Below are positions 9,234 to 17,287 of a DNA stretch of 63,569 bases, piece by piece. The notes under the pieces were generated by a model. It was not told where the DNA came from, did no database searches, and was given only the letters and a program-made list of their open reading frames with translations. The position numbers were made by a program, and so were the translations under genes. Each line of letters opens with the position of its first letter. The first letter of the stretch is position 1. The DNA comes from DSBN01 sp041686355 (GTDB taxonomy: Bacteria > Spirochaetota > Spirochaetia > DSM-16054 > Sediminispirochaetaceae), in contig JAWLDZ010000008.1 in assembly GCA_041686355.1 (NCBI GenBank), positions 1 through 63,569 of the forward strand. The letters are read 5' to 3'.

Positions 9234-10289
9234 CTATCTGGACATACTGCTGAGATTATTGTAAATAGTTTTGCTGCCATCGCCACCGTATCGTACATGT
9301 TCAAAGTATTTACCGGCACCCTTTGCAACGCATAAAAGCGGTTCCTCGGCTAGAATTACCGGTACTCCGGTTTCTTTTGCAATCAGCTTTGGAAGTCCCT
9401 TTAGCAGTGAACCACCACCAGTCATCACAATTCCCCGTTCAACGATATCAGCCGCAAGCTCCGGAGGAGTCTGACCCAGGGTGCGTTTAATTTCTTCAAT
9501 TACAGCATTTATTGGCTCTTGAAGAGCCTCACGCACCTCAACGCTGTCTATTTCGAGCCTTCTCGGAAGGCCTGTAATTGCATCAGTACCTTTTATTTCC
9601 ATCTTTTCGATTTGTTTATCCGCAACCGCATTCCCAATTGACATTTTCAGGGTTTCGGATGTCTGCTCTCCCACAATTAAATTATGTACCGAGCGTACAT
9701 GCTTAATGATTGCCTCGTCAAATTCGTCTCCCCCCAGTCTGATAGCATTAGTAACCACCATTCCTCCAAGAGATATTACAGATATCTCAGTTGTTCCACC
9801 ACCAATGTCGCACACCATGTGCCCGGCCGGCTCAAAGATAGGAATATTTGCACCTATGGCAGCAGCCAGGGACTCTTCAATTACTTTTACTTCACGGGCT
9901 CCCGCCTTGTAGGCACTCTCTTCCACAGCTCTCCGTTCAACCTCGGTGATGCAGGTGGGTACTCCGATAACCATCCGCGGTTTTACAAACCAGCGACGGG
10001 GCAAAATTTTTGTAATAAAATATCGGATCATTTTCTCGGTAGTTTCTAAATCAGCAATAACTCCGTCCCGTAAAGGGCGGATAGCAATAATATCACCAGG
10101 AGTTTTCCACAGCATACGTTTTGCCTCTGCTCCGACGGCTACCACCTTTTTGGTTCCACGCTCAACTGCTACTACTGAGGGCTCGCTCACAACGATTCCC
10201 TTTCCGCGTACATACACAAGGGTGTTACAAGTCCCTAAATCTATTCCAATATCTGTTGAAAAGGCTTCGCTGAATCGTTTGAACGCCAT
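9234..10289 (-). CDS. mreB: Actin-like cell-shape protein MreB
   Basis: MreB forms membrane-associated ATP-dependent filaments that position the elongasome. The 351-residue protein shows the actin-fold phosphate 1 loop (DIGIDLGTCNTLVY), phosphate 2 loop (CDIGGGTTEISVI), the EESLAAAIG segment and the adenosine-binding MTGGGSLLKGL. It is slightly longer than usual, with an N-terminal MAFKRF segment that could be amphipathic, and a short C-terminal extension. A strong GAGGAG lies just upstream of the ATG, so translation is likely high. It leads mreC-mreD-mrdA-rodA. Confidence 0.97.
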   Translation of the reverse strand: MAFKRFSEAFSTDIGIDLGTCNTLVYVRGKGIVVSEPSVVAVERGTKKVVAVGAEAKRMLWKTPGDIIAIRPLRDGVIADLETTEKMIRYFITKILPRRWFVKPRMVIGVPTCITEVERRAVEESAYKAGAREVKVIEESLAAAIGANIPIFEPAGHMVCDIGGGTTEISVISLGGMVVTNAIRLGGDEFDEAIIKHVRSVHNLIVGEQTSETLKMSIGNAVADKQIEKMEIKGTDAITGLPRRLEIDSVEVREALQEPINAVIEEIKRTLGQTPPELAADIVERGIVMTGGGSLLKGLPKLIAKETGVPVILAEEPLLCVAKGAGKYFEHVRYGGDGSKTIYNNLSSMSR

Positions 10290-10382
10290 TTATTCTACTC
10301 CTCTTAATTTAATGCTTAGTACCAGCAATTCAGAATCACTGTAAGGCTTTTTCAAAATTAACATTTTGAAAGCGCCTGTGTG

Positions 10383-11372
10383 TTAATACAATTTTAACAG
10401 AGCCCCGTAATGTGAAGGATCTATGCTCAGCACCTTTCTCCATTCTGCTCGGGCTTTAACCCTCTGGTCAAGTTTTTCATATACCTCGCCAAGATAATAA
10501 TGAGCATCGGCAGAATCAGGATTCAAGTCCAATACCTTTTTGTATTGATCTTCCGCTTTACTCAAATCATTCTTTTCAATATATATATTTCCCAGCAAGA
10601 ATCTGCTTTTCTGTTCAATTGTTTTATCATCTGTAGAATGTACTGCGCGCATAAGAAAATCAAGGGCTTTGTCGATTTTTTTCAACTTATAATACGCCTG
10701 TCCAATAGTCATATACAGAATTGGATCGGGGTTGGATTCAGCTGCTTTTAAAAAATATTGAACACCGGTCTCATGCTCATTCAATTCACTGTACCCCAAA
10801 CCTAAATAACGGTTTGTATCATCCCCTTGATATCCCATCTCCAATGATTTTTCGAGATGTTCTATTGCAAGGTCAATATAAAAACGTCCTTTATGATAAT
10901 AGGTTTTTCCCAGTACATAATGCACTTGCCCCTCCATTGAAGGGGAAGGAAGGGTTAATACTTTTCTTAAATTAATGATGGCCTTGTCGTATTGAGGTAT
11001 TTGGTCTTCAAGAGTATACAAACTGGTTCCCCGATAAAAATATGCAAAACCGTTTAAGGCTAAATACTGCGGATTAAGAGGCTCCTCTGCAAGGAGCTCT
11101 TCACATTTGCGGTTAACTTTTGCAAACTCTTTCTGCTTCCATAAGTCTTGGAGAGAAGCTTCTTGACTCTGTTCGGGTGTATCCGTGGATGATTCATTAT
11201 GAGTAGAATTTGACTGAGTATCTCTTGCAAAAATGTTATCATTTATAAAAAAGAAATAGACAATTCCGGCACTTATTACACTCAAAACTAGAATCAACAG
11301 AATCAATCTCCGTATTTTGGAGCGTTTCTCCTGCTTGGCTGAAAATTGGTAACGGCTTTCAGGTAGTTGCAT
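10383..11372 (-). CDS. TPR-repeat protein with an N-terminal membrane anchor
   Basis: The reading frame extends back into rnpB, but the ATG at 11372 is preferred because it begins just before a basic stretch and a membrane helix (about residues 22-42) and stays clear of the RNA gene. The rest of the ~329 residues is a chain of about six to seven tetratricopeptide repeats (for example DAHYYLGEVYEKLDQRVKA near the C-terminus). These probably form a protein-binding scaffold on the periplasmic side. Its place directly upstream of mreB, with 93 bp between them, suggests a link to envelope assembly. That link is an inference, and the specific function is unknown. Confidence 0.82.
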   Translation of the reverse strand: MQLPESRYQFSAKQEKRSKIRRLILLILVLSVISAGIVYFFFINDNIFARDTQSNSTHNESSTDTPEQSQEASLQDLWKQKEFAKVNRKCEELLAEEPLNPQYLALNGFAYFYRGTSLYTLEDQIPQYDKAIINLRKVLTLPSPSMEGQVHYVLGKTYYHKGRFYIDLAIEHLEKSLEMGYQGDDTNRYLGLGYSELNEHETGVQYFLKAAESNPDPILYMTIGQAYYKLKKIDKALDFLMRAVHSTDDKTIEQKSRFLLGNIYIEKNDLSKAEDQYKKVLDLNPDSADAHYYLGEVYEKLDQRVKARAEWRKVLSIDPSHYGALLKLY

Positions 11373-11409
11373 TGTTCGGATTCCAGTCCTTGAATGAATA
11401 AAATTAAAA

Positions 11410-11788
11410 AATGGCAGACCTATAAGCCGGGTTCTGTCGTGGATGACCATCTATCTCGGCAGCATTGTTGCCAATGCGCTCTAGCAGCCTACCCGCAGTA
11501 TAGGGCGGACAACCCAACTGCTGCTCGGCCTTGCTTCTGACGAGGTTTACCCTGCCCCGACTGTTACCAGTCGAGCGGTGAGCTCTTACCTCACCTTTTC
11601 ACCCTTACCGGCAGTACATATAGCTCATCGGAGACCGATTCACTGCAACACCGTCGGCGGTATGTTTTCTGTGGCACTAGCTATGACACCTTTACGGTGC
11701 CTCCGGGAGTTACCCGGCGCCATGTCCTGTGAAGCCCGGACTTTCCTCTATACCCTTACAGAGTACAGCGGCCATCCAGTCTGCCATT
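11410..11788 (-). ncRNA. rnpB: RNase P RNA (M1 RNA), bacterial type A-like
   Basis: On the minus strand the segment begins with the conserved 5' block (GGCAGACTGGATGGCCGC, then GAGGAAAGTCCGGGCT) and ends with the hallmark 3' block ACAGAACCCGGCTTATAGG. The first and last ten bases (AATGGCAGAC and GTCTGCCATT) are exact complements and form the P1 helix, which defines the ends and a length of about 379 nt, close to E. coli (377). The catalytic RNA matures tRNA 5' ends. It lies between the zinc-ribbon protein gene and the TPR gene, on the same strand as both. Confidence 0.96.
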
Positions 11789-11803
11789 ACTTATCTCTAT
11801 TAA

Positions 11804-11866
11804 GAAAATAGCCGTATACGGCTATTTTCGTAGTTTCGCTTGCCGCGCAGCGGCATACAAAACTAC
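11804..11866 (-). terminator. Two abutting hairpins between the zinc-ribbon gene and rnpB
   Basis: Two inverted repeats follow one another without a gap. The first in transcription order (11830-11866) overlaps the stop codon of the zinc-ribbon gene, with GTAGTTTT/AAACTAC arms and a nested TGCCGC-TGC-GCGGCA core. The second (11804-11829) is a perfect 26-bp palindrome (GAAAATAGCCGTA and its complement), followed by an AT-rich stretch. They sit just before the 5' end of rnpB. They may act as an intrinsic terminator or as processing signals that separate the mRNA from RNase P RNA. Neither is followed by a long U-tract, so termination is uncertain. Confidence 0.55.
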
Positions 11867-12660
11867 TACTCTTCTGCTCCAAGCTCTTCCGGGGATACTA
11901 AATCCGCCAAACTGCCGGATTCTTCTGATCCTACTAGTTGTTCGGCCACATCCTCGTCTTCATAAAACAAAATACGGCTGCAATACGGACAAAATCGGAT
12001 ACTATCACCATTGCGAACATCGTTCACAAACTGCCCGGGAAGACTCATGTGACATCCGGTACAGACAGCATTTTTAATAGGAACTATACCTAAACCGGAT
12101 TTACTTCGTACAATCCGCTCAAACTTAAAGACAATCTCTTCATCAAGATCGGGAACTATCTGTTGTTCTTCCTGTTCCAGGTTATTGAGTTCCCGCCGCT
12201 TTTCTTCGTTTTCAGATTCAATCTTTTCCTGTTCCGCAGCAATTTCCTCTTCCTGCAGTTGGATCATTTTTTCATCTTTAGAGAGAGATTCCGAAAGCTC
12301 TTCTAGAATTTTCTCTTCTCTTAATACATCTTTACGAAGCTGCTGCTCTTTCTCGGTTGCATCTCTTATCTCTTTATCCAGGGCTTCGTACTCACGCTGC
12401 GTGGTAATCAAATCCATCTGCTTTTCATACTCTTCCCGTTGTCGTTCAGCATCATCCAAACGAATCCTCAGGTGCTTTATATGGTCTTTAGTATTTTCAA
12501 CTTTGGTATTTTTTTCCAGGTAGCTTTTCTTGAGTCGGTTTAATAGCTCAAGCTTTGTATTTACAAGCTTGGGGTTTTCCTCGATTTGCCGTTCAATTTC
12601 AAACTTTTTTGAGAGTATATCCTGAAGACTTCTCAATTTTTCAAATACTTCCTGCATCAT
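11866..12660 (-). CDS. Coiled-coil protein with a C4 zinc ribbon
   Basis: The product (about 264 aa from the ATG at 12660) is a long charged coiled coil (about residues 10-185) followed by a zinc ribbon with paired cysteines, CTGC and CPYC, about 20 residues apart. This matches the C4-type zinc-ribbon (zf-RING_7) family found in many bacteria, whose function is not firmly known. The start at 12660 is chosen over one at 12687 because a GGAGGA lies 10 bases upstream of it and because the longer version would overlap rpoD. It follows rpoD directly and precedes rnpB. Confidence 0.85.
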   Translation of the reverse strand: MMQEVFEKLRSLQDILSKKFEIERQIEENPKLVNTKLELLNRLKKSYLEKNTKVENTKDHIKHLRIRLDDAERQREEYEKQMDLITTQREYEALDKEIRDATEKEQQLRKDVLREEKILEELSESLSKDEKMIQLQEEEIAAEQEKIESENEEKRRELNNLEQEEQQIVPDLDEEIVFKFERIVRSKSGLGIVPIKNAVCTGCHMSLPGQFVNDVRNGDSIRFCPYCSRILFYEDEDVAEQLVGSEESGSLADLVSPEELGAEE

Positions 12661-12676
12661 ATGAACATATCCTCCA

Positions 12677-14473
12677 TTAGGTATCAATATAGTCTTTTAA
12701 ACGTCTGCTCCGCTTAGGATGTCGTAGTCTGCGTAGTGCCTTAGCCTCAATCTGACGAATTCTTTCACGGGTTACATTAAAATAGAGCCCGACTTCTTCA
12801 AGAGTAAGGGAATATCCATCCTCAAGACCGAAGCGCATTTTCAACACCTCCTGCTCTCGCGGTGGAAGTGTTTCAAGTACATCTTGAAGCTGTTCCTGGA
12901 GAATAGTAAATGCAGTTTGGCTGGCCGGATTCTCTACATCTTTATCTTCAATAAAATCACCCAGCAGGGAATCCTCTTCCTCTCCAATTGGTGTTTCTAA
13001 AGAAATTGGTTCACGAGCAACATTCTTCACGGATTTTACCCGTAGAACAGACCATCCTAGCCGTTCCGCCACCTCTTCATCGCTAGGCTCACGGCCTAAC
13101 ACCTGCATCAGCTGGCGAGATTCCCTCACCACCTTGTTTATCTGTTCGATCATATGTACGGGTACACGGATGGTTCGCGCCTGGTCAGATATAGATCGGG
13201 TAATTGCCTGCCGAATCCACCACGTTGCATAGGTAGAAAACTTATACCCCTTGCGGTATTCGAATTTTTCAACCGCCTTTATCAATCCAATATTGCCTTC
13301 CTGAACAAGGTCAAAGAAATGCAAACCCCTGTTTGTATATTTCTTTGCTATACTCACTACCAGTCGCAAATTAGCCTGTATAAGTTTGTCCTTAGCAGTT
13401 TTCATGAGAAACTTGCCGCGGGCAATTTCTTTAGACTCTTCGAGTATGGAATCTATATCACTCTCAAATTCAAGCTCGATATTTCGCAACTGTTTTTCAT
13501 CGGTTTGGATTTTGCGGATTTTTTCTTTAATCACATCCGAGGTAAGCTGCAGCCGTTCTTCTATTTCCCGTCGATTTTCAGCAATTGCCAGGCCCCGACC
13601 CATACTGCGCAGCTCTTTTGAACTACGAATACCAAGCCGATGTTCAATACGCTTTTGATCTCGCTGGTATTTATGGATACGTTTTTCCGTATCCAAAAAT
13701 TTATCGGAAAAGGAGGATATCTCTTCCTGCTGAAGATCGATATTTTCCATATCTTTCAACAACTCATCGCGAAAGCTTTTTAACTCCTCATTCGTAAGTA
13801 CATCTTTTCCACCGGCAATCAGCTTCTTCTTCAAATCCATATACTGTTTAAGCTTGCTGTTTATACCGCGAAGATCTTCACGATAGCTCTGATTAAGTCT
13901 GCGGCGCTCAGTAAGGATTTCGGAAATTTCCTTCTTACTCAGCTCCATTTCGCGCGGGTCCACCCGTGAAAAGGTCTTCTGCATAATTTGATACATCTGC
14001 GGCAGCAGCATACCCGATTTATGTATGACGCTTTTAATGATATTCTCGCCATCTTCCATCTGTTTAGAAAGCTCGACTTCTTGCTCAGCAGTAAGCAGAT
14101 TCTCTTTACCAATCTCACGCAGATAAAGGCGGATAGGATCATCAACAGAAGAGGAATCTTTGTCGCTGTACACCACTTTCTTCTTAGATAAGGAAGGTTT
14201 CTTTTCTTCCTCTATTGTGGGTTCCTCTTCTTCGTCATACTCTTCCTCTAGAACCTCAACATCCTCTTCTTCGTTCTCAGAGAGTGATATTTCAGTTTCG
14301 TCCTCAAGAGTTACGTTGTTTTTCTCCAATAGAGTTAACACCTCTTCTATTTTCTCTGAGTTTACAATTGAGTCAGGTAAAAAATCATTTACTTCATCGT
14401 AACTGATTTTTTTCTTTGTCTTAGCATATTCTAACAGTTTGACAACAGAGGGATCTGTTTCAAGTTCTGTCAT
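12677..14473 (-). CDS. rpoD: Primary sigma factor RpoD (sigma-70)
   Basis: This is the housekeeping sigma subunit of RNA polymerase, 598 residues. An acidic region 1.1-like N-terminus (many D/E around residues 60-90) is followed by region 1.2 (DDPIRLYLREIG), a charged non-conserved region, region 2 (DLVQEGNIGLIKAVEKF, YKFSTYATWWIRQAI), region 3 and region 4 (LPPREQEVLKMRFGL, VTRERIRQIEAKALRRLR). All DNA- and core-binding segments are intact. It overlaps dnaG by 4 bp in the classical dnaG-rpoD arrangement of the macromolecular synthesis operon; no rpsU is present here. Confidence 0.97.
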   Translation of the reverse strand: MTELETDPSVVKLLEYAKTKKKISYDEVNDFLPDSIVNSEKIEEVLTLLEKNNVTLEDETEISLSENEEEDVEVLEEEYDEEEEPTIEEEKKPSLSKKKVVYSDKDSSSVDDPIRLYLREIGKENLLTAEQEVELSKQMEDGENIIKSVIHKSGMLLPQMYQIMQKTFSRVDPREMELSKKEISEILTERRRLNQSYREDLRGINSKLKQYMDLKKKLIAGGKDVLTNEELKSFRDELLKDMENIDLQQEEISSFSDKFLDTEKRIHKYQRDQKRIEHRLGIRSSKELRSMGRGLAIAENRREIEERLQLTSDVIKEKIRKIQTDEKQLRNIELEFESDIDSILEESKEIARGKFLMKTAKDKLIQANLRLVVSIAKKYTNRGLHFFDLVQEGNIGLIKAVEKFEYRKGYKFSTYATWWIRQAITRSISDQARTIRVPVHMIEQINKVVRESRQLMQVLGREPSDEEVAERLGWSVLRVKSVKNVAREPISLETPIGEEEDSLLGDFIEDKDVENPASQTAFTILQEQLQDVLETLPPREQEVLKMRFGLEDGYSLTLEEVGLYFNVTRERIRQIEAKALRRLRHPKRSRRLKDYIDT

Positions 14474-16236
14474 TGCGCATCACCCTTAATTCTTATTAAT
14501 TCTTCGTCGAGAAACATCTTCTCCGACAGAAGTTCTTTCAACACTCCAAAATCGGAGCCTTCCTTCTCAACTTTTTTTATCTTCTCAAGCAGAGTCTGCC
14601 GTTTTGTGCGCAGACTTCTTACTTTTATATTTCTAATGCCGTCCTTCACAATAGCCTCTACATTTTCTTCATATTCCCCGGTAGCTGATTTTTCAAATAC
14701 CAGGTGCTGAACCCTTTCCGTTTCAATCCTTGGGATAACATGGTCAATATCCATTTCGTCACATCTATAAGCCTCTTCCAAGGCTATGTACAATTCCCGA
14801 GCATCTTCATCTTGAAGATCATCTATACCGATTACTCGACGTACCTCACTAAAATAATTGCAATTTACTACAACGGCAAGCATGAGAAAAAGGTCAGTGC
14901 CAATCCGTTTTTTCTCTTCTTTCACGGCTTGCTGACCTTCTGAACGAGGCTGTTTTCCCTGCTTTATTGCATTGATATCGTGTAGCACCGCCTTAGGCTC
15001 AACTTGTAGAAAATCGGCGAGATACTTAATAATATCTTCTCGTTTAACCTCCGAATCTATACTCTGTATGTAAGGAGCTAAGTCTTTTACTACTTGGGAC
15101 TTATTCTCAGCTCCGGAAGTTCCGTGCTGCTCCCCTGCTTTCTGCACCAGGAACTGGAACCCATTTATCGGTGATTTTAACATATTATGCAAGGAATTAG
15201 AACCCTCATTTAATAATATATCGGCAGGATCTTTCCCGCCATGAGGAACGGCTACATCACACTGCATTCCGACCTTCTCCATTATCTCTATCCCCCGCCG
15301 AGCAGCCTGTAGCCCGGCCCGATCATCGTCAAACACCAAAGTTACACGGTCTGCGTACCTGCGCATTACCCTGCCCTGCTCTTCTGTAAGTGCTGTCCCC
15401 AGAGGGGCTACCGCAATCGGTAAACCGGCCTCAAAAAATGCCAATACGTCGAAGTATCCTTCAACCACTACTACTCTGCGATACTTTTGAATCCCCTTAA
15501 CCGCTCTGTTCAGACCGAATAAGATTCGCCGCTTTTGGTAGAGCTCGGTTTCCGGAGAGTTGATATACTTCGGTTCCCGGCCGTCTATGCTGCGTCCTCC
15601 AAAAGCTACTACATCTCCTCCGGCTGAACGAATAGGAAAAATCAAACGATTCGAAAAAATCGACACCTGTCGATAATTCTTCGAAAACAAGCCTGAGCTC
15701 GCCAAAAAATCGTCGGAATAATTTTTTTGACGCAAAAAACCGTACAACCAACGCCTATCTTCCGGTGCAAAGCCCAACTGAAATCGCTCGATAGCCTCTG
15801 CACCAAAACCTCGTTCAGATAGGTACTCCCTGGCTTTTTCTCCCATATCATGGCGGGTTAAAAAATAATGAAAACTACTGGTAATACGGCTGTACAGATC
15901 ATGTAACGCCCGCTTACCCCGTTCTACTTCGGGGTCTCTGTCACCCCGTGGTACTTCAATTCCCGCCCGCTCCGCAAGTTTTTCCGCCGCCTCGACAAAG
16001 GGAATATGCTCGACCTCCATTAAAAAGGTAAACATAGTACCCCCCTTGTGACAACCAAAACAGTAAAAGAGGTTCTTGTCCGGGTCGACCGACAGAGAGG
16101 GCGACTTCTCTGAGTGAAAAGGACATAAGCCCCAATAACGACTTCCGCGCTTCTCCAGTGTCACAAAATCCTGTACAAGATCTACAATATTTATCCGCTG
16201 ATTTATCTCATCAATAGTTCCTTCAGGGATTCTCAT
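14470..16236 (-). CDS. dnaG: DNA primase DnaG
   Basis: DnaG makes RNA primers for replication. The N-terminal zinc-binding domain has the CHC2 pattern (CPFH...CFGCH, about residues 35-60). The TOPRIM catalytic core shows VVVEGYFDVLAF (metal-binding Glu) and VFDDDRAG. The C-terminal third is the DnaB-interaction region. The start is set at the ATG at 16236, giving the family-typical MRIPEGTIDEI and 588 aa. A GTG five codons upstream (16251) directly follows the mltG stop and is an alternative. The gene overlaps rpoD by 4 bp. Confidence 0.96.
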   Translation of the reverse strand: MRIPEGTIDEINQRINIVDLVQDFVTLEKRGSRYWGLCPFHSEKSPSLSVDPDKNLFYCFGCHKGGTMFTFLMEVEHIPFVEAAEKLAERAGIEVPRGDRDPEVERGKRALHDLYSRITSSFHYFLTRHDMGEKAREYLSERGFGAEAIERFQLGFAPEDRRWLYGFLRQKNYSDDFLASSGLFSKNYRQVSIFSNRLIFPIRSAGGDVVAFGGRSIDGREPKYINSPETELYQKRRILFGLNRAVKGIQKYRRVVVVEGYFDVLAFFEAGLPIAVAPLGTALTEEQGRVMRRYADRVTLVFDDDRAGLQAARRGIEIMEKVGMQCDVAVPHGGKDPADILLNEGSNSLHNMLKSPINGFQFLVQKAGEQHGTSGAENKSQVVKDLAPYIQSIDSEVKREDIIKYLADFLQVEPKAVLHDINAIKQGKQPRSEGQQAVKEEKKRIGTDLFLMLAVVVNCNYFSEVRRVIGIDDLQDEDARELYIALEEAYRCDEMDIDHVIPRIETERVQHLVFEKSATGEYEENVEAIVKDGIRNIKVRSLRTKRQTLLEKIKKVEKEGSDFGVLKELLSEKMFLDEELIRIKGDAQ

Positions 16237-16251
16237 TGTATTCTGCTGCAC

Positions 16252-17286
16252 CTACTGTTTGATATAAAGGCGGTATGCTCGATTATGATCATTCAGGTTC
16301 CTGGTAAACACATGCTGCCCGGCATCAGGATCCTTAAGAAGAAAATATAAACTATCCGTATCAGCCGGATAAAAAACCGCCTCTAGGGCTACTTTTCCGG
16401 GATTAGCGATTGGGGCCGGAGGTAAGCCCCATTCTGTATACGTATTGTACTTCGACTCTATTTCCAAGTCGTTAAAGGTAATTTTTTCAGGATGATCCTC
16501 ACCATGAATCTCCGTCATTACATACACCACGGTCGCACATGATTGCAGCCGCATCCCCCTTTCCATGCGATTATAAAATACTGAGGCTATTTTGTCGGCT
16601 TCCTCGGGATCGCGATATTCTCTCTCCACAATCGATGCAAGGATAATTTTTCGGTGCAGTTCTTCCCGCTCTAATTGGGTATACTCCGGATATATCTCAT
16701 GCAGCTTCTCAAACATGGCTTCTACAAGATGGGTTACCACCTGCTCAGCAGGATAATCCTCTTGAAATAAGTAAGTATCAGGATATAAATACCCCTCAAG
16801 AGAATCAATTTCCATCTGAAAGCGACTCAAAACACGCTGTGAGTCGATTGCATCCAAAAAATCATCCTGTGCAGTTACACCGGCTTCCTCGAATCGAGCA
16901 CCTATTTGCCTTGCAGTAAGGCCTTCTGCGAGAGTAACTTTTACGAGTCGTTGTGTTCCGGTAACCAGCATATTGTGAATTTCTACAGTAGTCATCCTAG
17001 CGGAAATATAATAATAACCGGATTTGATGGCTGACTGGGTCTGCCTGAGTTTGGTGAGTGCAACAAACATGTACTTAGACCGGATAAGCCCTTTTTCTGC
17101 AAGTCGCTCTGCGGTCACTGAAACAGCCTCACCGGGGCTCACATGAAAGGAACTCTCCCGGCCTTCAGAACTCGTACTGCTGCTCTCAACAGGAGAGTTT
17201 AAATAGTAGCCTAGCCCCACCAGTGCGGCCGACACTGCTCCTGCGATTAACAGGAGCACTAGTATTACAATAAAAACCTTCCGCAT
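16252..17286 (-). CDS. mltG: Endolytic murein transglycosylase MltG (YceG)
   Basis: MltG is an inner-membrane lytic transglycosylase that cuts nascent glycan strands and is thought to end their polymerisation. From the ATG at 17286 it has a single N-terminal membrane helix (residues ~4-25) and a periplasmic YceG domain. The domain shows the catalytic Glu segment ASIVEREY and the conserved YNTYTEWGLPPAPIANPG. The start overlaps the stop of the upstream giant gene, and AAAGGA lies just before it; a longer in-frame extension inside that gene is not used. At 344 aa it matches E. coli YceG (340). Confidence 0.94.
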   Translation of the reverse strand: MRKVFIVILVLLLIAGAVSAALVGLGYYLNSPVESSSTSSEGRESSFHVSPGEAVSVTAERLAEKGLIRSKYMFVALTKLRQTQSAIKSGYYYISARMTTVEIHNMLVTGTQRLVKVTLAEGLTARQIGARFEEAGVTAQDDFLDAIDSQRVLSRFQMEIDSLEGYLYPDTYLFQEDYPAEQVVTHLVEAMFEKLHEIYPEYTQLEREELHRKIILASIVEREYRDPEEADKIASVFYNRMERGMRLQSCATVVYVMTEIHGEDHPEKITFNDLEIESKYNTYTEWGLPPAPIANPGKVALEAVFYPADTDSLYFLLKDPDAGQHVFTRNLNDHNRAYRLYIKQ

Positions 17287-17287
17287 A

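Noticed and set aside
10336..10373. Terminator between the TPR gene and mreB
   Set aside because: The AT-only hairpin (TTTCAAAAT/ATTTTGAAA) is weak and there is no clean T-run, so mreB may be transcribed with the TPR gene.
11373..11450. N-terminal extension of the TPR protein
   Set aside because: It translates into rnpB, while an internal ATG sits just before a membrane helix.
11578..11811. Plus-strand reading frame opposite rnpB
   Set aside because: It is antisense to RNase P RNA and shows no protein-like features.
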